From NCBI RefSeq assembly GCF_009828925.2, contig NZ_WUTY02000001.1, positions 1,456,492 to 1,520,491 on the forward strand: a stretch of 64,000 bases of DNA, written 5' to 3'. The notes beneath the pieces were generated by a model. The model was given only the letters and a program-made list of their open reading frames with translations. It was not told the DNA's origin and ran no database searches. This document shows positions 18,806-28,336 of this stretch, piece after piece; position 1 is the first letter of the stretch, and each line of letters opens with the position of its first letter. A program made the translations under genes and the position numbers. Origin of the DNA: Methylicorpusculum oleiharenae. Its GTDB lineage: Bacteria > Pseudomonadota > Gammaproteobacteria > Methylococcales > Methylomonadaceae.

Positions 18806-20883
18806 CCGTTAGCGGGTTGAAGACTTATGACGCGCTGGCAAAGCTGCATGATGGTCTCGGAACCGGTCAGTACCAACAAGGTCCAGGTTGCATCGGCACT
18901 GAACAATATTTGTTTGGCCTCGCTGCTGCCGAAGTTATGCCAATCATCCAGAAGGCCATCGATGATCAACAGCCCGGGATTGCTTATGACGGCTCTGGCA
19001 ATCATGAGATGCTTGACCTGAGAAGAGGACAGCGGCGAGCCGGTTGGACTTAGCTGGGTATAGAGTCCTGCCGGGAATTGGGTGATTTCGGACATGAGCT
19101 GCAAGCGGTTTAAAAGGCTGCGCACCTGTGTAACGGTAATTTCCGGCCGACCCAAACGAATGTTTTCCAGAATCGTATCTTCAATGATTTCATTATGTCC
19201 AATCACGGCAATCTGCTTGCGAACGCTTTCGAGTTTAATTTCGCGTAAATCCAATTGGTTGATTTCAATACGGCCTTTGATGGGCTGGCGTAATCCGGTC
19301 AATAAGTCCGCTAACGTGGATTTGCCTGCGCCCAATTTTCCTGTAAGTGCTACGGTCTCTCCGGCGCTGACTGTAAAAGTTAAGTGCTGTATCGGTATGT
19401 GACCGTTGGGATAGGCATAAGTCAAATCGTGTACTGCTATTGAAATCGGCCCAGACCCCGACCATGCCATGGTTTCTCCTGATTCACGTTCAACCGGCAA
19501 GTCGAGCAAATGACCTAACTTATCGACACCGGCCATCAAGTCGTAATAGCTTTCCAACTGCTTTTTTAATTTCGAAAACGACAACAGCACGCCCGAAACG
19601 ATCAGTTCTGCTGCAACCAGTTGACCTAAACTGAGTTGCCCTTCCATCACCAGCAAACCGCCAACAGCCAGTAAAGCCGTGCCTGCTACCGCATATAGCG
19701 CATAAAGACTGATATGCTGATTGAGTAAAATCCGATAATGCGATTTGCGTGCATTCAGGTAGTCGTAAGCCAGTTTATCGGTCCGTTCTTTTGCCAATTC
19801 CGGGCCGCCGGAAAATTTAAACATTTGGCCGTTTCTGGCAAGGGTTTCCAGCCAGCCGACGACCTCATATTTAGTCACTGATTCCTGAATAGAGGTATCG
19901 ACGCCTTTCCTGCCCTGGATAAAAATGACAATGACTAACCAGCCCACCACCAGCCCATCAAACAGCATCAGCATCGGATGATAAGCCGCCAGCACCAAGA
20001 GTCCGATGATACTTTGCAGAGCCATAGCGAACCCTTCCAGCATTAAAAGTGCACCGGCTTTTTGCACGGTCAATACATCAAAAAAACGGTTGACCAGTTC
20101 AGCACCATTTTTTTCATCGTAGACTGACCACTTTACCCGGGGCAGGCGATAAGCCAAATCCGCTGCCATTCTGACAAATACGCGGCGTTGGATCAGCTCT
20201 ACAATATAAGACTGTAAAATTGAAACGGCGCCGTAAAAGGTCAGAAAGATAAACAGCATGAACGATAAAACGGTTAAAGGCTGCATCATGCCGCCCAGGG
20301 CAACCGTATTAACCAGTGATTGAACAGCGGCCGGCGTTGCCAAGCTCAGTAATCCGGAGGCACCGGCTAAGAGCACGACTCGCCATAAATCGTGTTTTTC
20401 GACTTTTACCATCGCAACAAGACGCCGCAGGGGAGGCATATGGTGTTCACCATGATGAGATGATGCTTCGATGGGCGACTTAAGCTCAACGGCAAACCAT
20501 TCCAGCAGTCGCTCGGGCGTGGTTTTCAGCAAGGTTTGCAGTTCATTGAGATTGACCAGACGCCGGTTGACCTCGGTTTCGTTGATTAAGGTAATTTTTA
20601 TCCGGCCGCGGCTGAATCCCGAGATTACCAGCCACTCATTATTTTCCATGGGTTTGATCAACGGCGTCAGATTGCCTGAGCCGTCAACGGCTTGTTCACA
20701 GCTTAACAAACACTCTTTGATGTCCAGCCCCAGTGTGGCGGCTGTTTCGGCCAGGCCTTCCAATAAATTGACGGAAGTCAGTTCATAATCATGACGAAGT
20801 CCTTTTTCATGCGCGGAGCTGCCCATTTCGGAGAGAAGCACATCGAACAGCGTCCAAAATACGGGGGATCTGGTTTGAGACAT
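18802..20883 (-). CDS. ABC exporter with C39-like N-terminal domain and degenerate ATPase
   Basis: A 693-residue type I exporter half-transporter: an N-terminal domain of about 150 residues resembling the non-catalytic peptidase-C39-like domain, five or six membrane spans (about 165-425) and a nucleotide-binding domain from about 460. Walker A is intact (TGKLGAGKSTLADLL). The Q-loop Gln reads His (VIGHNEI), the signature is LSSSQ instead of LSGGQ, Walker B ends in Asp-Gly (LLIIDGLLDD) instead of Asp-Glu, and the switch His is absent (LVLTGSE). It is the first gene of the export operon. ATP could bind, but normal hydrolysis looks unlikely. Confidence 0.85.
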   Translation of the reverse strand: MSQTRSPVFWTLFDVLLSEMGSSAHEKGLRHDYELTSVNLLEGLAETAATLGLDIKECLLSCEQAVDGSGNLTPLIKPMENNEWLVISGFSRGRIKITLINETEVNRRLVNLNELQTLLKTTPERLLEWFAVELKSPIEASSHHGEHHMPPLRRLVAMVKVEKHDLWRVVLLAGASGLLSLATPAAVQSLVNTVALGGMMQPLTVLSFMLFIFLTFYGAVSILQSYIVELIQRRVFVRMAADLAYRLPRVKWSVYDEKNGAELVNRFFDVLTVQKAGALLMLEGFAMALQSIIGLLVLAAYHPMLMLFDGLVVGWLVIVIFIQGRKGVDTSIQESVTKYEVVGWLETLARNGQMFKFSGGPELAKERTDKLAYDYLNARKSHYRILLNQHISLYALYAVAGTALLAVGGLLVMEGQLSLGQLVAAELIVSGVLLSFSKLKKQLESYYDLMAGVDKLGHLLDLPVERESGETMAWSGSGPISIAVHDLTYAYPNGHIPIQHLTFTVSAGETVALTGKLGAGKSTLADLLTGLRQPIKGRIEINQLDLREIKLESVRKQIAVIGHNEIIEDTILENIRLGRPEITVTQVRSLLNRLQLMSEITQFPAGLYTQLSPTGSPLSSSQVKHLMIARAVISNPGLLIIDGLLDDWHNFGSSEAKQILFSADATWTLLVLTGSETIMQLCQRVISLQPANG

Positions 20884-21359
20884 AGTGAATTGAGTGTGAC
20901 GGTCGTCTTAAGCTATCTGAGAGAAGGTATTATGCGTTATCTTGGGTTTATGTCTCGTAAATCAAATAAAGCGTCGCAGTTAAGGATTTGACCAATACTG
21001 AAAAAGCTATTTCAAACCCTATCCTGATATCTTGAACAAGATACCTCAAGCGGCTTTCATTTTCCTTACGAACGGATATTGCCCTGAGTATTGATTCTAC
21101 CGTATGTCGCCTCTGCAAATGCACTCATTTTACCATCGAGATTTGGATAACAAAGGTCTTGCCGAGTGGTATTGTGACTTCGGGAAGTTCTTTTTGGCGG
21201 ACCCCTAAACATCTTTAGCTAAAAGGGGGCACGCGCATTGTAAGAACCACGCAAAAGATCAAGTAAATAATATTTTACCCGTGACTTGATATCGGCCTTG
21301 CCCGTTTATAGGAGGGTCAATTACCATAACCGGTTGAGCATCCTTAGATTTTCCTCCAA
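20884..21359. other. Divergent regulatory region between export and chaperone operons
   Basis: About 475 bases without a supported gene. It must hold the promoters of two divergent operons. A 7-bp inverted repeat, TATCTTG-AA-CAAGATA (21028-21043), is a possible operator. AGGAGGG at 21312-21318 looks like a ribosome-binding site but is 41 nt from the next ATG, and an in-frame TAG intervenes, so it probably does not serve that gene. Confidence 0.4.
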
Positions 21360-23870
21360 ATGAACATAAAACGCCCCTCTGACAATTCCGACCTGTCCCA
21401 AACTGCCCTGGAGCAACAAGCATCGGTTCACTTTTTGTCGCATCGCTTTAAAGAAGCCAGCGATCTTTATAAAGAGTTGCTCAAGCATTCGGATAATGTT
21501 TACTGGCGGCAGCAATTAGCGCAATGCTATTTACAAAGAGCACTGAGTTTTGCGGTAAAAGGGCAGATTAAGGAAGCCGTCATTTTATGGGAAAATTACG
21601 CTGAGTTGGCCGAGCCCCCACTGGCAAATTTTGATGACTACATCGTCTGGTTGTTGTCGACCAAAAATATCAAGAAAGCCCTGGCGGCTATTGCTCTGCT
21701 AACCAAGGAACAGCTGGATCAGCAGTATCCCGGGTTGGCTGTCTGGCTGGGTTTTCTTTGTCTGGCTGATCAGCCTGAAATTGCGGAGCAATTGCCGCAG
21801 GACTCGGTTTTTATCTCGCACTTGGGATTAATCCGCGAAGCTTTGAAGGCTTGCCGTGAAAACAATTCTGAACAGCTCAATGACATTTTAAAAAAACTGC
21901 CGTTCCGCTCGGCATTCCGTGATTTACGGCCATTACTGAAAGTACTAATGTCCATTCCCTCGTCAATTGAACAGGCCCGGGAATTGTTATACAGGCTGCC
22001 TGAAAAGTCGCCGTATCGTGCCGCTGCCGTTGCTTTGCTGGCTTATACGCAAGAGGGTAAAGACTTTACCGATACAGCACTCCAACTCGAGCCCCTGCAA
22101 CGAAAAATCATTGCTAAGGCGAAAGGGTTGAGCAATAAGCAACTCGAATTGCTTGATGCGCTGTGCCAAAATCACAACCGTCTGACGGACAAATTGCAAT
22201 TCGATTTGGCGATTCGCTATCGCGACCTGTTTGGAGCTGATTCCGTACAACGATTTTGCCAGGCCATGCTCTTGAACTATCCGGCGGGACGCAAGGATTA
22301 CCTGAAACATTTCGGCTCCGGCAATCCGTTTGAAGAACACCGCATTAAGGCATTATTGTGCGAACATAACCAAAGGAAGGATGATGCAGCGTTTCACTGG
22401 CTGCAATGCATTGAGACGTTAAAAAATCAAGGCCATCAGAATGATCGTAAAATAGCCCTGATTCTGAGGCATATGACGGTCGTGGCGCTGCCTGAAAACG
22501 CAGTCACGCTGCTAATTGAGAGTCTGGATTACGATCCGGATGACAGGGACAGTTTTCTGAAAATCTTGAAATACTATGATGAGCATAATCCGGATCCTGC
22601 CGAATATCAGCGCTGGCTGGATGTCTGCCTCAAGCAGTTTCCGGAGGATACCGATTTTTTAACCTTTGCAATTAAAGCTTCAACGCGAAAAAATGCGTTT
22701 AAAAAAGCCTCTCAGTACGCAAAGGAGTTGTTAAAAATCGATCCGGTCAACACGCTGGCCAAGCAATCACTGGTCAGCAGTCATCTTGCGCATGCCCGCA
22801 AGCTGATCAAAACCAAGAAATATCATCTGGTAGACAAGGAAATTCAATCTGCCGGGAACTTGTTGGCCGATAAAAAAATGCGCGCTCAGGCCGAGTTGAT
22901 GCGTGGATTTTTTGAGTTTGCTGCGGAAGATAAGCAGCTGGGATTGCAAAAGATTGCCGATGCCCTGCAAAAGTTGAATGCCGAACCGCTTGCCATGCAT
23001 TTTAAAGCAACGATTGAAGCCTTGTTATTGGATTTGCCAGTCGCGACGATCACCAGACAACTGCCGTCTGTAAAGGATTATTTGCTGCCGGCGCAAGGCC
23101 TGTCCCGGTTGATCGGTTTGATCAGGCAATATGACGAGCAAGGCTGTGATCGCAAGATCCTGATTAAAGCATTGGATAAATTCAAAGCGCTGATAAAAAA
23201 ATCGGTGCAGCAGCAAGATTACACCGAGGCATTGTTATTGGAGTGGAGCCAGGTACTGGATAGCCTTCAGCATTACGAGTTGTTGAGGCACTGCGCCAAA
23301 TTGGCTTTAGGGCAATGGAATAAACCGGTTTGGAGATTTTATAAGATTTATGCGGGAGCCGATGGTGATCCCGCGCGCGTTGATCTGCTCGATTTTTACC
23401 GGCTGAATGAGAGTCATGATGAAGCGCTAAGGGCAAACGACCAGCGGACCGCTCATTTAATCCGCCGTTTCAACAGCGGAATTGAACAGTTTTTAAATCC
23501 ATTGAACTTTATTGATGATCTCGTTGAGCAATATGAGCACGATGTTCAAGGCGATATTCAGGATGATGCCATCATGCACTTGTTCGGCCATTTGCCGGAT
23601 TCGAATCTACAAAAAATCAATAAAAGACTGGCTTTGATTATGAAGCAAAAAACGCCGGATCAGGTTTTAGCGATCTGTTTTAGCTTATGCCGGAAAAAAA
23701 TCAGCCCGAAAATACAAGACTTTTTGATGGGTGATCAATTGTTCGTGACATGCGCCGCGCTATTTTATGCCGCTTATGAATTGCAGATGGATGTAGAAAT
23801 AACGATGGATGACATTGTGGCCTATTTCGACGAAAGTGATTTGCCGAAATCCTCGTTTCCATTCTTTTAA
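21360..23870 (+). CDS. Large helical-repeat (TPR-like) protein of an Hsp70 operon
   Basis: An 836-residue soluble protein made of degenerate helical repeats of TPR/SEL type: ASVHFLSHRFKEASDLYKELLKHS near residues 20-45, QLAQCYLQRALSFAVKGQIKEAVILW near 50-75, then AKELLKIDPVNTLAKQSLVSSHLAHA near 455-480. No enzyme motif is seen. It is 16 nt upstream of the J-like gene and first of five same-strand genes that encode J-like, GrpE-like, DnaK-like and zinc-ribbon proteins, so it is probably a client or scaffold binder of that Hsp70 machine. The start is the only ATG after an in-frame stop and lacks a clear ribosome-binding site. Confidence 0.7.
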   Translation: MNIKRPSDNSDLSQTALEQQASVHFLSHRFKEASDLYKELLKHSDNVYWRQQLAQCYLQRALSFAVKGQIKEAVILWENYAELAEPPLANFDDYIVWLLSTKNIKKALAAIALLTKEQLDQQYPGLAVWLGFLCLADQPEIAEQLPQDSVFISHLGLIREALKACRENNSEQLNDILKKLPFRSAFRDLRPLLKVLMSIPSSIEQARELLYRLPEKSPYRAAAVALLAYTQEGKDFTDTALQLEPLQRKIIAKAKGLSNKQLELLDALCQNHNRLTDKLQFDLAIRYRDLFGADSVQRFCQAMLLNYPAGRKDYLKHFGSGNPFEEHRIKALLCEHNQRKDDAAFHWLQCIETLKNQGHQNDRKIALILRHMTVVALPENAVTLLIESLDYDPDDRDSFLKILKYYDEHNPDPAEYQRWLDVCLKQFPEDTDFLTFAIKASTRKNAFKKASQYAKELLKIDPVNTLAKQSLVSSHLAHARKLIKTKKYHLVDKEIQSAGNLLADKKMRAQAELMRGFFEFAAEDKQLGLQKIADALQKLNAEPLAMHFKATIEALLLDLPVATITRQLPSVKDYLLPAQGLSRLIGLIRQYDEQGCDRKILIKALDKFKALIKKSVQQQDYTEALLLEWSQVLDSLQHYELLRHCAKLALGQWNKPVWRFYKIYAGADGDPARVDLLDFYRLNESHDEALRANDQRTAHLIRRFNSGIEQFLNPLNFIDDLVEQYEHDVQGDIQDDAIMHLFGHLPDSNLQKINKRLALIMKQKTPDQVLAICFSLCRKKISPKIQDFLMGDQLFVTCAALFYAAYELQMDVEITMDDIVAYFDESDLPKSSFPFF

Positions 23871-23886
23871 GCAAAGCGGTTAACAC

Positions 23887-24198
23887 ATGACATCACCTTT
23901 TGAGATACTTGAAGTTGCCGAGCAAGCAACCGATGCAGAAATTAAACACGCCTATCTGCAAAAAGTCAGAAGCAATCCGCCGGACAGGGATCAGGCCGTT
24001 TTTCAGCAGATTCAGGAAGCGTATGAAACCATCAAAGATGAAAACAGTCGTTTAAACTACGCACTCTTCAATTTGCATCCGGCGGATTTCGACGGTTTGT
24101 TGAACCGTGCTTTCCGCCAGCAAAACCCCTGGCAGCCGTTTTCAATGGACGATTTCTTCAAATTGTTAACTGCAGGTCATTTGGAAAAAATATCCTAA
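23887..24198 (+). CDS. J-domain-like protein with PPD replacing HPD
   Basis: A 103-residue protein consisting of a J domain (residues 3-62) and a short tail. Helix I is PFEILEVAEQATDAEIKHAYLQKV and helix III AVFQQIQEAYETIKDENSRLNYAL, both with J-domain spacing. The loop that should read His-Pro-Asp is P31-P32-D33 (after S29-N30). The HPD histidine is essential in canonical J proteins for stimulating Hsp70 ATPase, so this protein either works with its dedicated partner by another contact or only recruits it. I recall similar PPD/PPE forms beside HscC-like DnaK genes in other bacteria, but did not check this. Confidence 0.78.
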   Translation: MTSPFEILEVAEQATDAEIKHAYLQKVRSNPPDRDQAVFQQIQEAYETIKDENSRLNYALFNLHPADFDGLLNRAFRQQNPWQPFSMDDFFKLLTAGHLEKIS

Positions 24199-24220
24199 AC
24201 GCTCTTTTGCCTAAAAAATC

Positions 24221-24871
24221 ATGACTACTGATACTTCCCAAAGCGAGTTGCTCGATACCTTGCAACACTATCTGGAACAAACCGATTTTGCTCATTTGAC
24301 AGCTGTAGATCAGCCGGACCTGGCCGGCTTGTTTAGCGATCTGGCCGGATTAAAAAGTGAAGTCAAAGCCGAATCACGCCAGTTTAAAGCAACGCTGGAT
24401 ACGTTGAGTGAGGCCTTGACGACACTGCAAACCGATAATCAGGCGATGGCGGCTCAACTCTCTGCGGTTGCCGAAAGGATGCTGCAACAAAAGCGGGATG
24501 TGCAACGCGCCCTGCTTTTGGACATCATAGATATCTATGACCGGCTGACTGAAGGTTACCGTATTTTGCAAAACTATAAGCCGGTGGACGCGCTGTTTAA
24601 GCATTCCAAAAAACAGGATGTTCGCTTTATCAAAAGTTTTGGGCAAGGCCAGGAAATCACGCTGAAGCGCTTTGAGCAATGGCTGCAAAGGCAACGTGTT
24701 TATCCTATAGAATGTGCCGGTAAGCAGTTTGACGCCCATACCATGCGCACCTTGGAAATCGGGCATGATGCCGCGCTCGAAAACGGCGTCGTGCTTGAGG
24801 AACTGCGCAAAGGTTTTCTGTTTGAAGACCAGGTCTTGCGGCTGGCGGAAGTCAAAGTCAATAAACTCTAA
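24221..24871 (+). CDS. GrpE-like nucleotide exchange factor
   Basis: A 216-residue GrpE family protein. A long N-terminal coiled coil (residues about 35-120, alternating Leu/Ala with Gln and Lys) precedes the beta-wing head, which carries the family end QFDAHTMRTLEIGHDAAL and ENGVVLEELRKGFLFEDQVLRLAEVKV. It would release ADP from the DnaK-like protein encoded 21 nt downstream. It is clearly diverged from the housekeeping GrpE, as expected for a dedicated paralogue. Confidence 0.82.
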   Translation: MTTDTSQSELLDTLQHYLEQTDFAHLTAVDQPDLAGLFSDLAGLKSEVKAESRQFKATLDTLSEALTTLQTDNQAMAAQLSAVAERMLQQKRDVQRALLLDIIDIYDRLTEGYRILQNYKPVDALFKHSKKQDVRFIKSFGQGQEITLKRFEQWLQRQRVYPIECAGKQFDAHTMRTLEIGHDAALENGVVLEELRKGFLFEDQVLRLAEVKVNKL

Positions 24872-24892
24872 AAAATCACTCCTAAATTATTT

Positions 24893-26638
24893 ATGAACGA
24901 AATTATTATCGGGATCGACCTGGGAACCACTAACTCCGAAGTGGCCATTGTAGAAAACGGAAAAGTGCATGTGATCGCCGAGGCAGGCAAAAAAATAGTG
25001 CCGTCATTTGTCGGCATCGGTGATAACGGTGAAATTTTGACCGGCGAAACGGCGCGTAATCAGTACCTGATCTATCCGGAGCGCACCGTTAAATCGATAA
25101 AGCGTTTAATGGGGCAGGATACCCGGGTTGAGATGGCCGGTAACCCTTATTCTCCTCAGGAAATTTCTGCAATTATCCTGAAACGCCTTAAAACAATCGC
25201 CGAACAGTATGTTGGACACGCCATTAGTAAAGCGGTGATTACGGTTCCTGCCTATTTTTCCGATGCCCAGCGCCAAGCCACGCGTGAAGCAGGCGAAATT
25301 GCCGGACTTGATGTGGTGCGTATGATCAATGAACCGACAGCGGCAGCGCTGACCTACGGCGCCGATCAAAGCGAGCCCAAGCGCATGCTGGTTTACGATC
25401 TGGGCGGAGGTACCTTTGATGTCTCGGTTGTCAATGTTCAATCGGGTGTCGTGGAAGTCTTATCCAGCCACGGGGACAATCATCTCGGCGGCGATGATTT
25501 CGATCAGCAGATTATCGGCTATATCCAGGATCATATTCGCCAACAGCACGGCATCGAAATCGCAGAACATAGCAAGGCTTCTGCGCGGATTAACCGGGCC
25601 GCCGAAAATGCCAAAATGCAGTTGTCCGATGAGCCCTATGCCCAGATCAATGAGGAATATTTACTCGAACATCAAGGCTCAGCGATCCATCTGACGCTGG
25701 AATTATCCAGGATGGACTACGAGGACATGATCGAAGACTACATCAACGCGACCATCAATGCTGTTCATATCGCACTCAAAGGCGCAAAACTCACGGTATC
25801 GGATATTGATGAAATCATTCTGGTCGGTGGGTCTACGCGAACGCCTTGTGTACGCGAACGTCTATTTGATGAATTTGGTTTCGAACCGCACAGTGAAGTG
25901 GATCCCGATTTATGCGTTGCGATGGGTGCCGCGATTCAGGCCGCGATGATCAACGGCCAGCAAGTTGAAACCGTGCTGGTCGATGTCACGCCTTATACCT
26001 ATGGAACCAGTGCGCTGGGTTATTTGGATGGCGAAGTTTACCCTTATCAGTTCATCCCAATCATTCATAAGAACAGCGTGCTGCCTGTCAGGAAGTCCGA
26101 AGCCTTTATGACCTATCAGGATGGTCAGAAAATGGTTGAGGTTACCGTTTACCAGGGTGAAGATCCGGATGCGCTGAACAACATCAAAATCGGGGAATTT
26201 ATGGTAGAGGATCTACAAAATGTTCCTGCGGGGAATATCATCACGCTGACTTTGGCGCTGGATCTCAATGGCATGTTGCAGGTTTCTGCACAGGAAAAAG
26301 CCACCGGACGGGAAAAGTCAATTACGATCAACAACGTAATTTCCCGGTTTGCGGCCGAGGAGTTGACCAGTGCCAGACAACGTATCTCTGACTTATTCGG
26401 ACAAAGCGATGCTGAATACACCTCTGTAGAAACAGTGTCGGACTCCGAGTCCATCGCGGCGGCCCGTAAGCTGATTAAAAAAGCCGAAGCTCTGTTTGAT
26501 TCGGTTTCGGCTGAAGACAAAGAAGACATGATCGATTTGATCGAAAAAATCGGGGGCTGTATCGATGCCGGCGATGAGGCGGGCTTGCAGGAACCGGTAG
26601 AGCAACTGAGTGACATTATCTATTATCTGGAATCGTAA
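24893..26638 (+). CDS. hscC: HscC-like alternative Hsp70 (DnaK homologue)
   Basis: A 581-residue Hsp70, shorter than DnaK (about 640). The ATPase domain is intact: IGIDLGTTNSEVAIVENG, VITVPAYFSDAQRQATREAG, INEPTAAALTYG, VYDLGGGTFDVSVV and LVGGSTRTPCVRERL. The linker reads TVLVDVTPYTYG in place of the DnaK VLLLDVTPLSLG. A beta substrate-binding domain follows (residues about 365-490), then a reduced helical lid ending ISDIIYYLES-like, lacking the EEVD/disordered tail. Length and linker agree with the HscC subgroup. It sits in an operon with its own J-like and GrpE-like proteins. Confidence 0.85.
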   Translation: MNEIIIGIDLGTTNSEVAIVENGKVHVIAEAGKKIVPSFVGIGDNGEILTGETARNQYLIYPERTVKSIKRLMGQDTRVEMAGNPYSPQEISAIILKRLKTIAEQYVGHAISKAVITVPAYFSDAQRQATREAGEIAGLDVVRMINEPTAAALTYGADQSEPKRMLVYDLGGGTFDVSVVNVQSGVVEVLSSHGDNHLGGDDFDQQIIGYIQDHIRQQHGIEIAEHSKASARINRAAENAKMQLSDEPYAQINEEYLLEHQGSAIHLTLELSRMDYEDMIEDYINATINAVHIALKGAKLTVSDIDEIILVGGSTRTPCVRERLFDEFGFEPHSEVDPDLCVAMGAAIQAAMINGQQVETVLVDVTPYTYGTSALGYLDGEVYPYQFIPIIHKNSVLPVRKSEAFMTYQDGQKMVEVTVYQGEDPDALNNIKIGEFMVEDLQNVPAGNIITLTLALDLNGMLQVSAQEKATGREKSITINNVISRFAAEELTSARQRISDLFGQSDAEYTSVETVSDSESIAAARKLIKKAEALFDSVSAEDKEDMIDLIEKIGGCIDAGDEAGLQEPVEQLSDIIYYLES

Positions 26639-27048
26639 TGCAGCGGTGTCCCTGCTGTAATGCACGCTTGAGCCGTGCCTCCGGCTGTTCGCGCTGTGGA
26701 GCCGATCTAGGCCGGGTCATGAGCTGCGAACAGTTAGCCGGGGAATGGCTGTCTACCGCTTGGCGGTTGATGTGCGCCAATAAACCGGATATTGCCGCAC
26801 AAGCGATCAACCGGTCGTTAAGTTTTAAGCAGACCCAGGCGGCTCAGATTTTTCGGCAATTTTTAGTCCACCATCAATACCGGGCGCTCTATGAGGGTCT
26901 GGCTCAACACAACTGGCAAAACGCACGCCGAACGCTTGGCGTTTTGCGCGCATTGCATGGCGACAATGAATCCCTTTCAAGATTTCAGGATTTGATTGAT
27001 TTTTTATCGGTCGGGGATGCTGGGACCGTGCAGGATTGGCAAGGCTGA
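26638..27048 (+). CDS. Zinc-ribbon protein closing the Hsp70 operon
   Basis: A 136-residue unknown protein. Residues 1-22 hold C4, C6, C7, C17 and C20 (CPCC, then CSRC), a short zinc ribbon. The rest is helical and TPR-like (residues 34-66 NKPDIAAQAINRSLSF; 78-105 EGLAQHNWQNARRTLGVL). The ATG overlaps the last base of the hscC stop (TAATG), so translation is coupled. The arrangement suggests an adaptor of the alternative chaperone system. I know no function for it. Confidence 0.65.
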   Translation: MQRCPCCNARLSRASGCSRCGADLGRVMSCEQLAGEWLSTAWRLMCANKPDIAAQAINRSLSFKQTQAAQIFRQFLVHHQYRALYEGLAQHNWQNARRTLGVLRALHGDNESLSRFQDLIDFLSVGDAGTVQDWQG

Positions 27049-27625
27049 TCATCGTTATAAAAATCTCCGAAATTCCAGCTCACCTTCTGTGCGATAAATG
27101 ACCGGTAGGTCTTCTTAGAGCCGCGTTTCCCCATAAGCTTTCCATGATGGTATTGGCTTTAATCGCTAAGCTTTTGGGTGTTTATTCGAATGGGTATTCA
27201 AATAAGGTGGTACCCTTCAGGAACAGTGTGTGAATTTAAGCCGATTCCGGAATTACAATAAGCAATACTGGAGGCGTTGAGCGAAGCCAGGGGCTAAACA
27301 AGGCTTATCAGGAAACTTTGTAATTTTTCAGCGGATCAACAAAACGAAGGTGATGCGGCGGGTAGATTGGGTTACATGCTTTTCGCAACCCAACAATTAA
27401 CGCCATGGCCTTGAAATGTTGGATTGGCTTTCGCCAACCGCAACCTACGGAATATGCTTGGCTGATTATGTCGGGTTTTGCACATTACCGGGTTTTAATG
27501 AAAACGGGGCATGCCGATTTGAATTATTTGGCTTGGTTGAACTGTCCCGCATAGGTTTGGGTTAGCCCGGAGCGCCAGACCCAACGCTGAATTTAAGAAA
27601 CTTTAACTCTATCAGGAGAAACGTC
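27049..27625. other. Intergenic stretch with degenerate repeat sequence
   Basis: About 577 bases without a supported gene. It contains one copy of a dispersed sequence at 27311-27370 (partner near 33031-33100) and, after it, an imperfect palindromic stretch around GGGTTACATGCTTTTCGCAACCC and GGCTTTCGCC, similar to common intergenic inverted repeats. The end (27613-27625) carries the ribosome-binding site of the glutathione transferase gene. Confidence 0.5.
27311..27370 (+). repeat. Dispersed 60-70 nt repeat, copy A
   Basis: Shares with 33031-33100 the ordered blocks GGAAACTT, TTTGTAATT, TTCAGCGG, CAACAAAA and GTAG-TTGG with small gaps between them. The degenerate identity suggests an old element. 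Confidence 0.4.
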
Positions 27626-28282
27626 GTGATTACATTATATGGTTTTGCCATCAGCAATTATTACAATAAAATCAAGTTCGCGTTGCTGGAAAAAGAGATT
27701 GCTTTTGTGGAGGAATTTGTAGCACCCAGCCAGGACGAAGCGTTGTTGAAGATGTCTCCGTTGGGCAAGATTCCGTTTATTAAAACAGAGCATGGATATT
27801 TGTCGGAGTCCCAGGCGATTTTGGAGTTTCTTGAAGATTATTTTCCTGAGAATCCGCTTTATCCAAAAGATGCCTATGAGCGAGCCAAATGCCGGGAACT
27901 GATTCACCATATTGAATTAAATGTGGAGTTGCAGGCACGAAGACTTTACGGCGAAGCGCTTTTTGGCGCCACCGCCTCGGATGAAACAAAAGCAGAAGTT
28001 AAAGCCAAAGTCGAGGCAGGCTTAAAAGGCCTGACAAAGCTGATGAAGTTGGCGCCTTATGCGTTGGGCGATCAATTCAGCGCTGCCGATGTGGTGGCGT
28101 GGCCGCATTTGCAACTGGTTTCATTTGCGACACAGAAGGTCTATGGGCAGGATCTGGTTGCCGCGCACGTCCCAGGAATTGAGGCTTTTATCCACGCGGT
28201 GGAAAGTCGTTCGCATGCGCAAGCGGTCAGCAAGGACAGAGCCGTTGCTTTGGCTCAGTTTTTCGCGAAAACAGCAAAGTAG
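27626..28282 (+). CDS. Glutathione S-transferase family protein
   Basis: A 218-residue cytosolic GST. The start is GTG at 27626, eight bases after AGGAG. The N-terminal thioredoxin fold begins ITLYGFAISNYYNKIKFALLEKEI; S10 or Y12 is the likely glutathione-activating residue, cis-Pro is in LGKIPFIKTEHG, and ESQAILEFLEDYFPE is the glutathione-binding Glu-Ser. The all-helical C-terminal domain includes LGDQFSAADVVAWPHLQLV. The substrate class is not assignable. It is a single gene. Confidence 0.88.
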   Translation: MITLYGFAISNYYNKIKFALLEKEIAFVEEFVAPSQDEALLKMSPLGKIPFIKTEHGYLSESQAILEFLEDYFPENPLYPKDAYERAKCRELIHHIELNVELQARRLYGEALFGATASDETKAEVKAKVEAGLKGLTKLMKLAPYALGDQFSAADVVAWPHLQLVSFATQKVYGQDLVAAHVPGIEAFIHAVESRSHAQAVSKDRAVALAQFFAKTAK

Positions 28283-28336
28283 TGTGAAGGGGGTATTAGG
28301 GCGCTTATACCCCTCATTGATTTTCAGGATCAAGTA

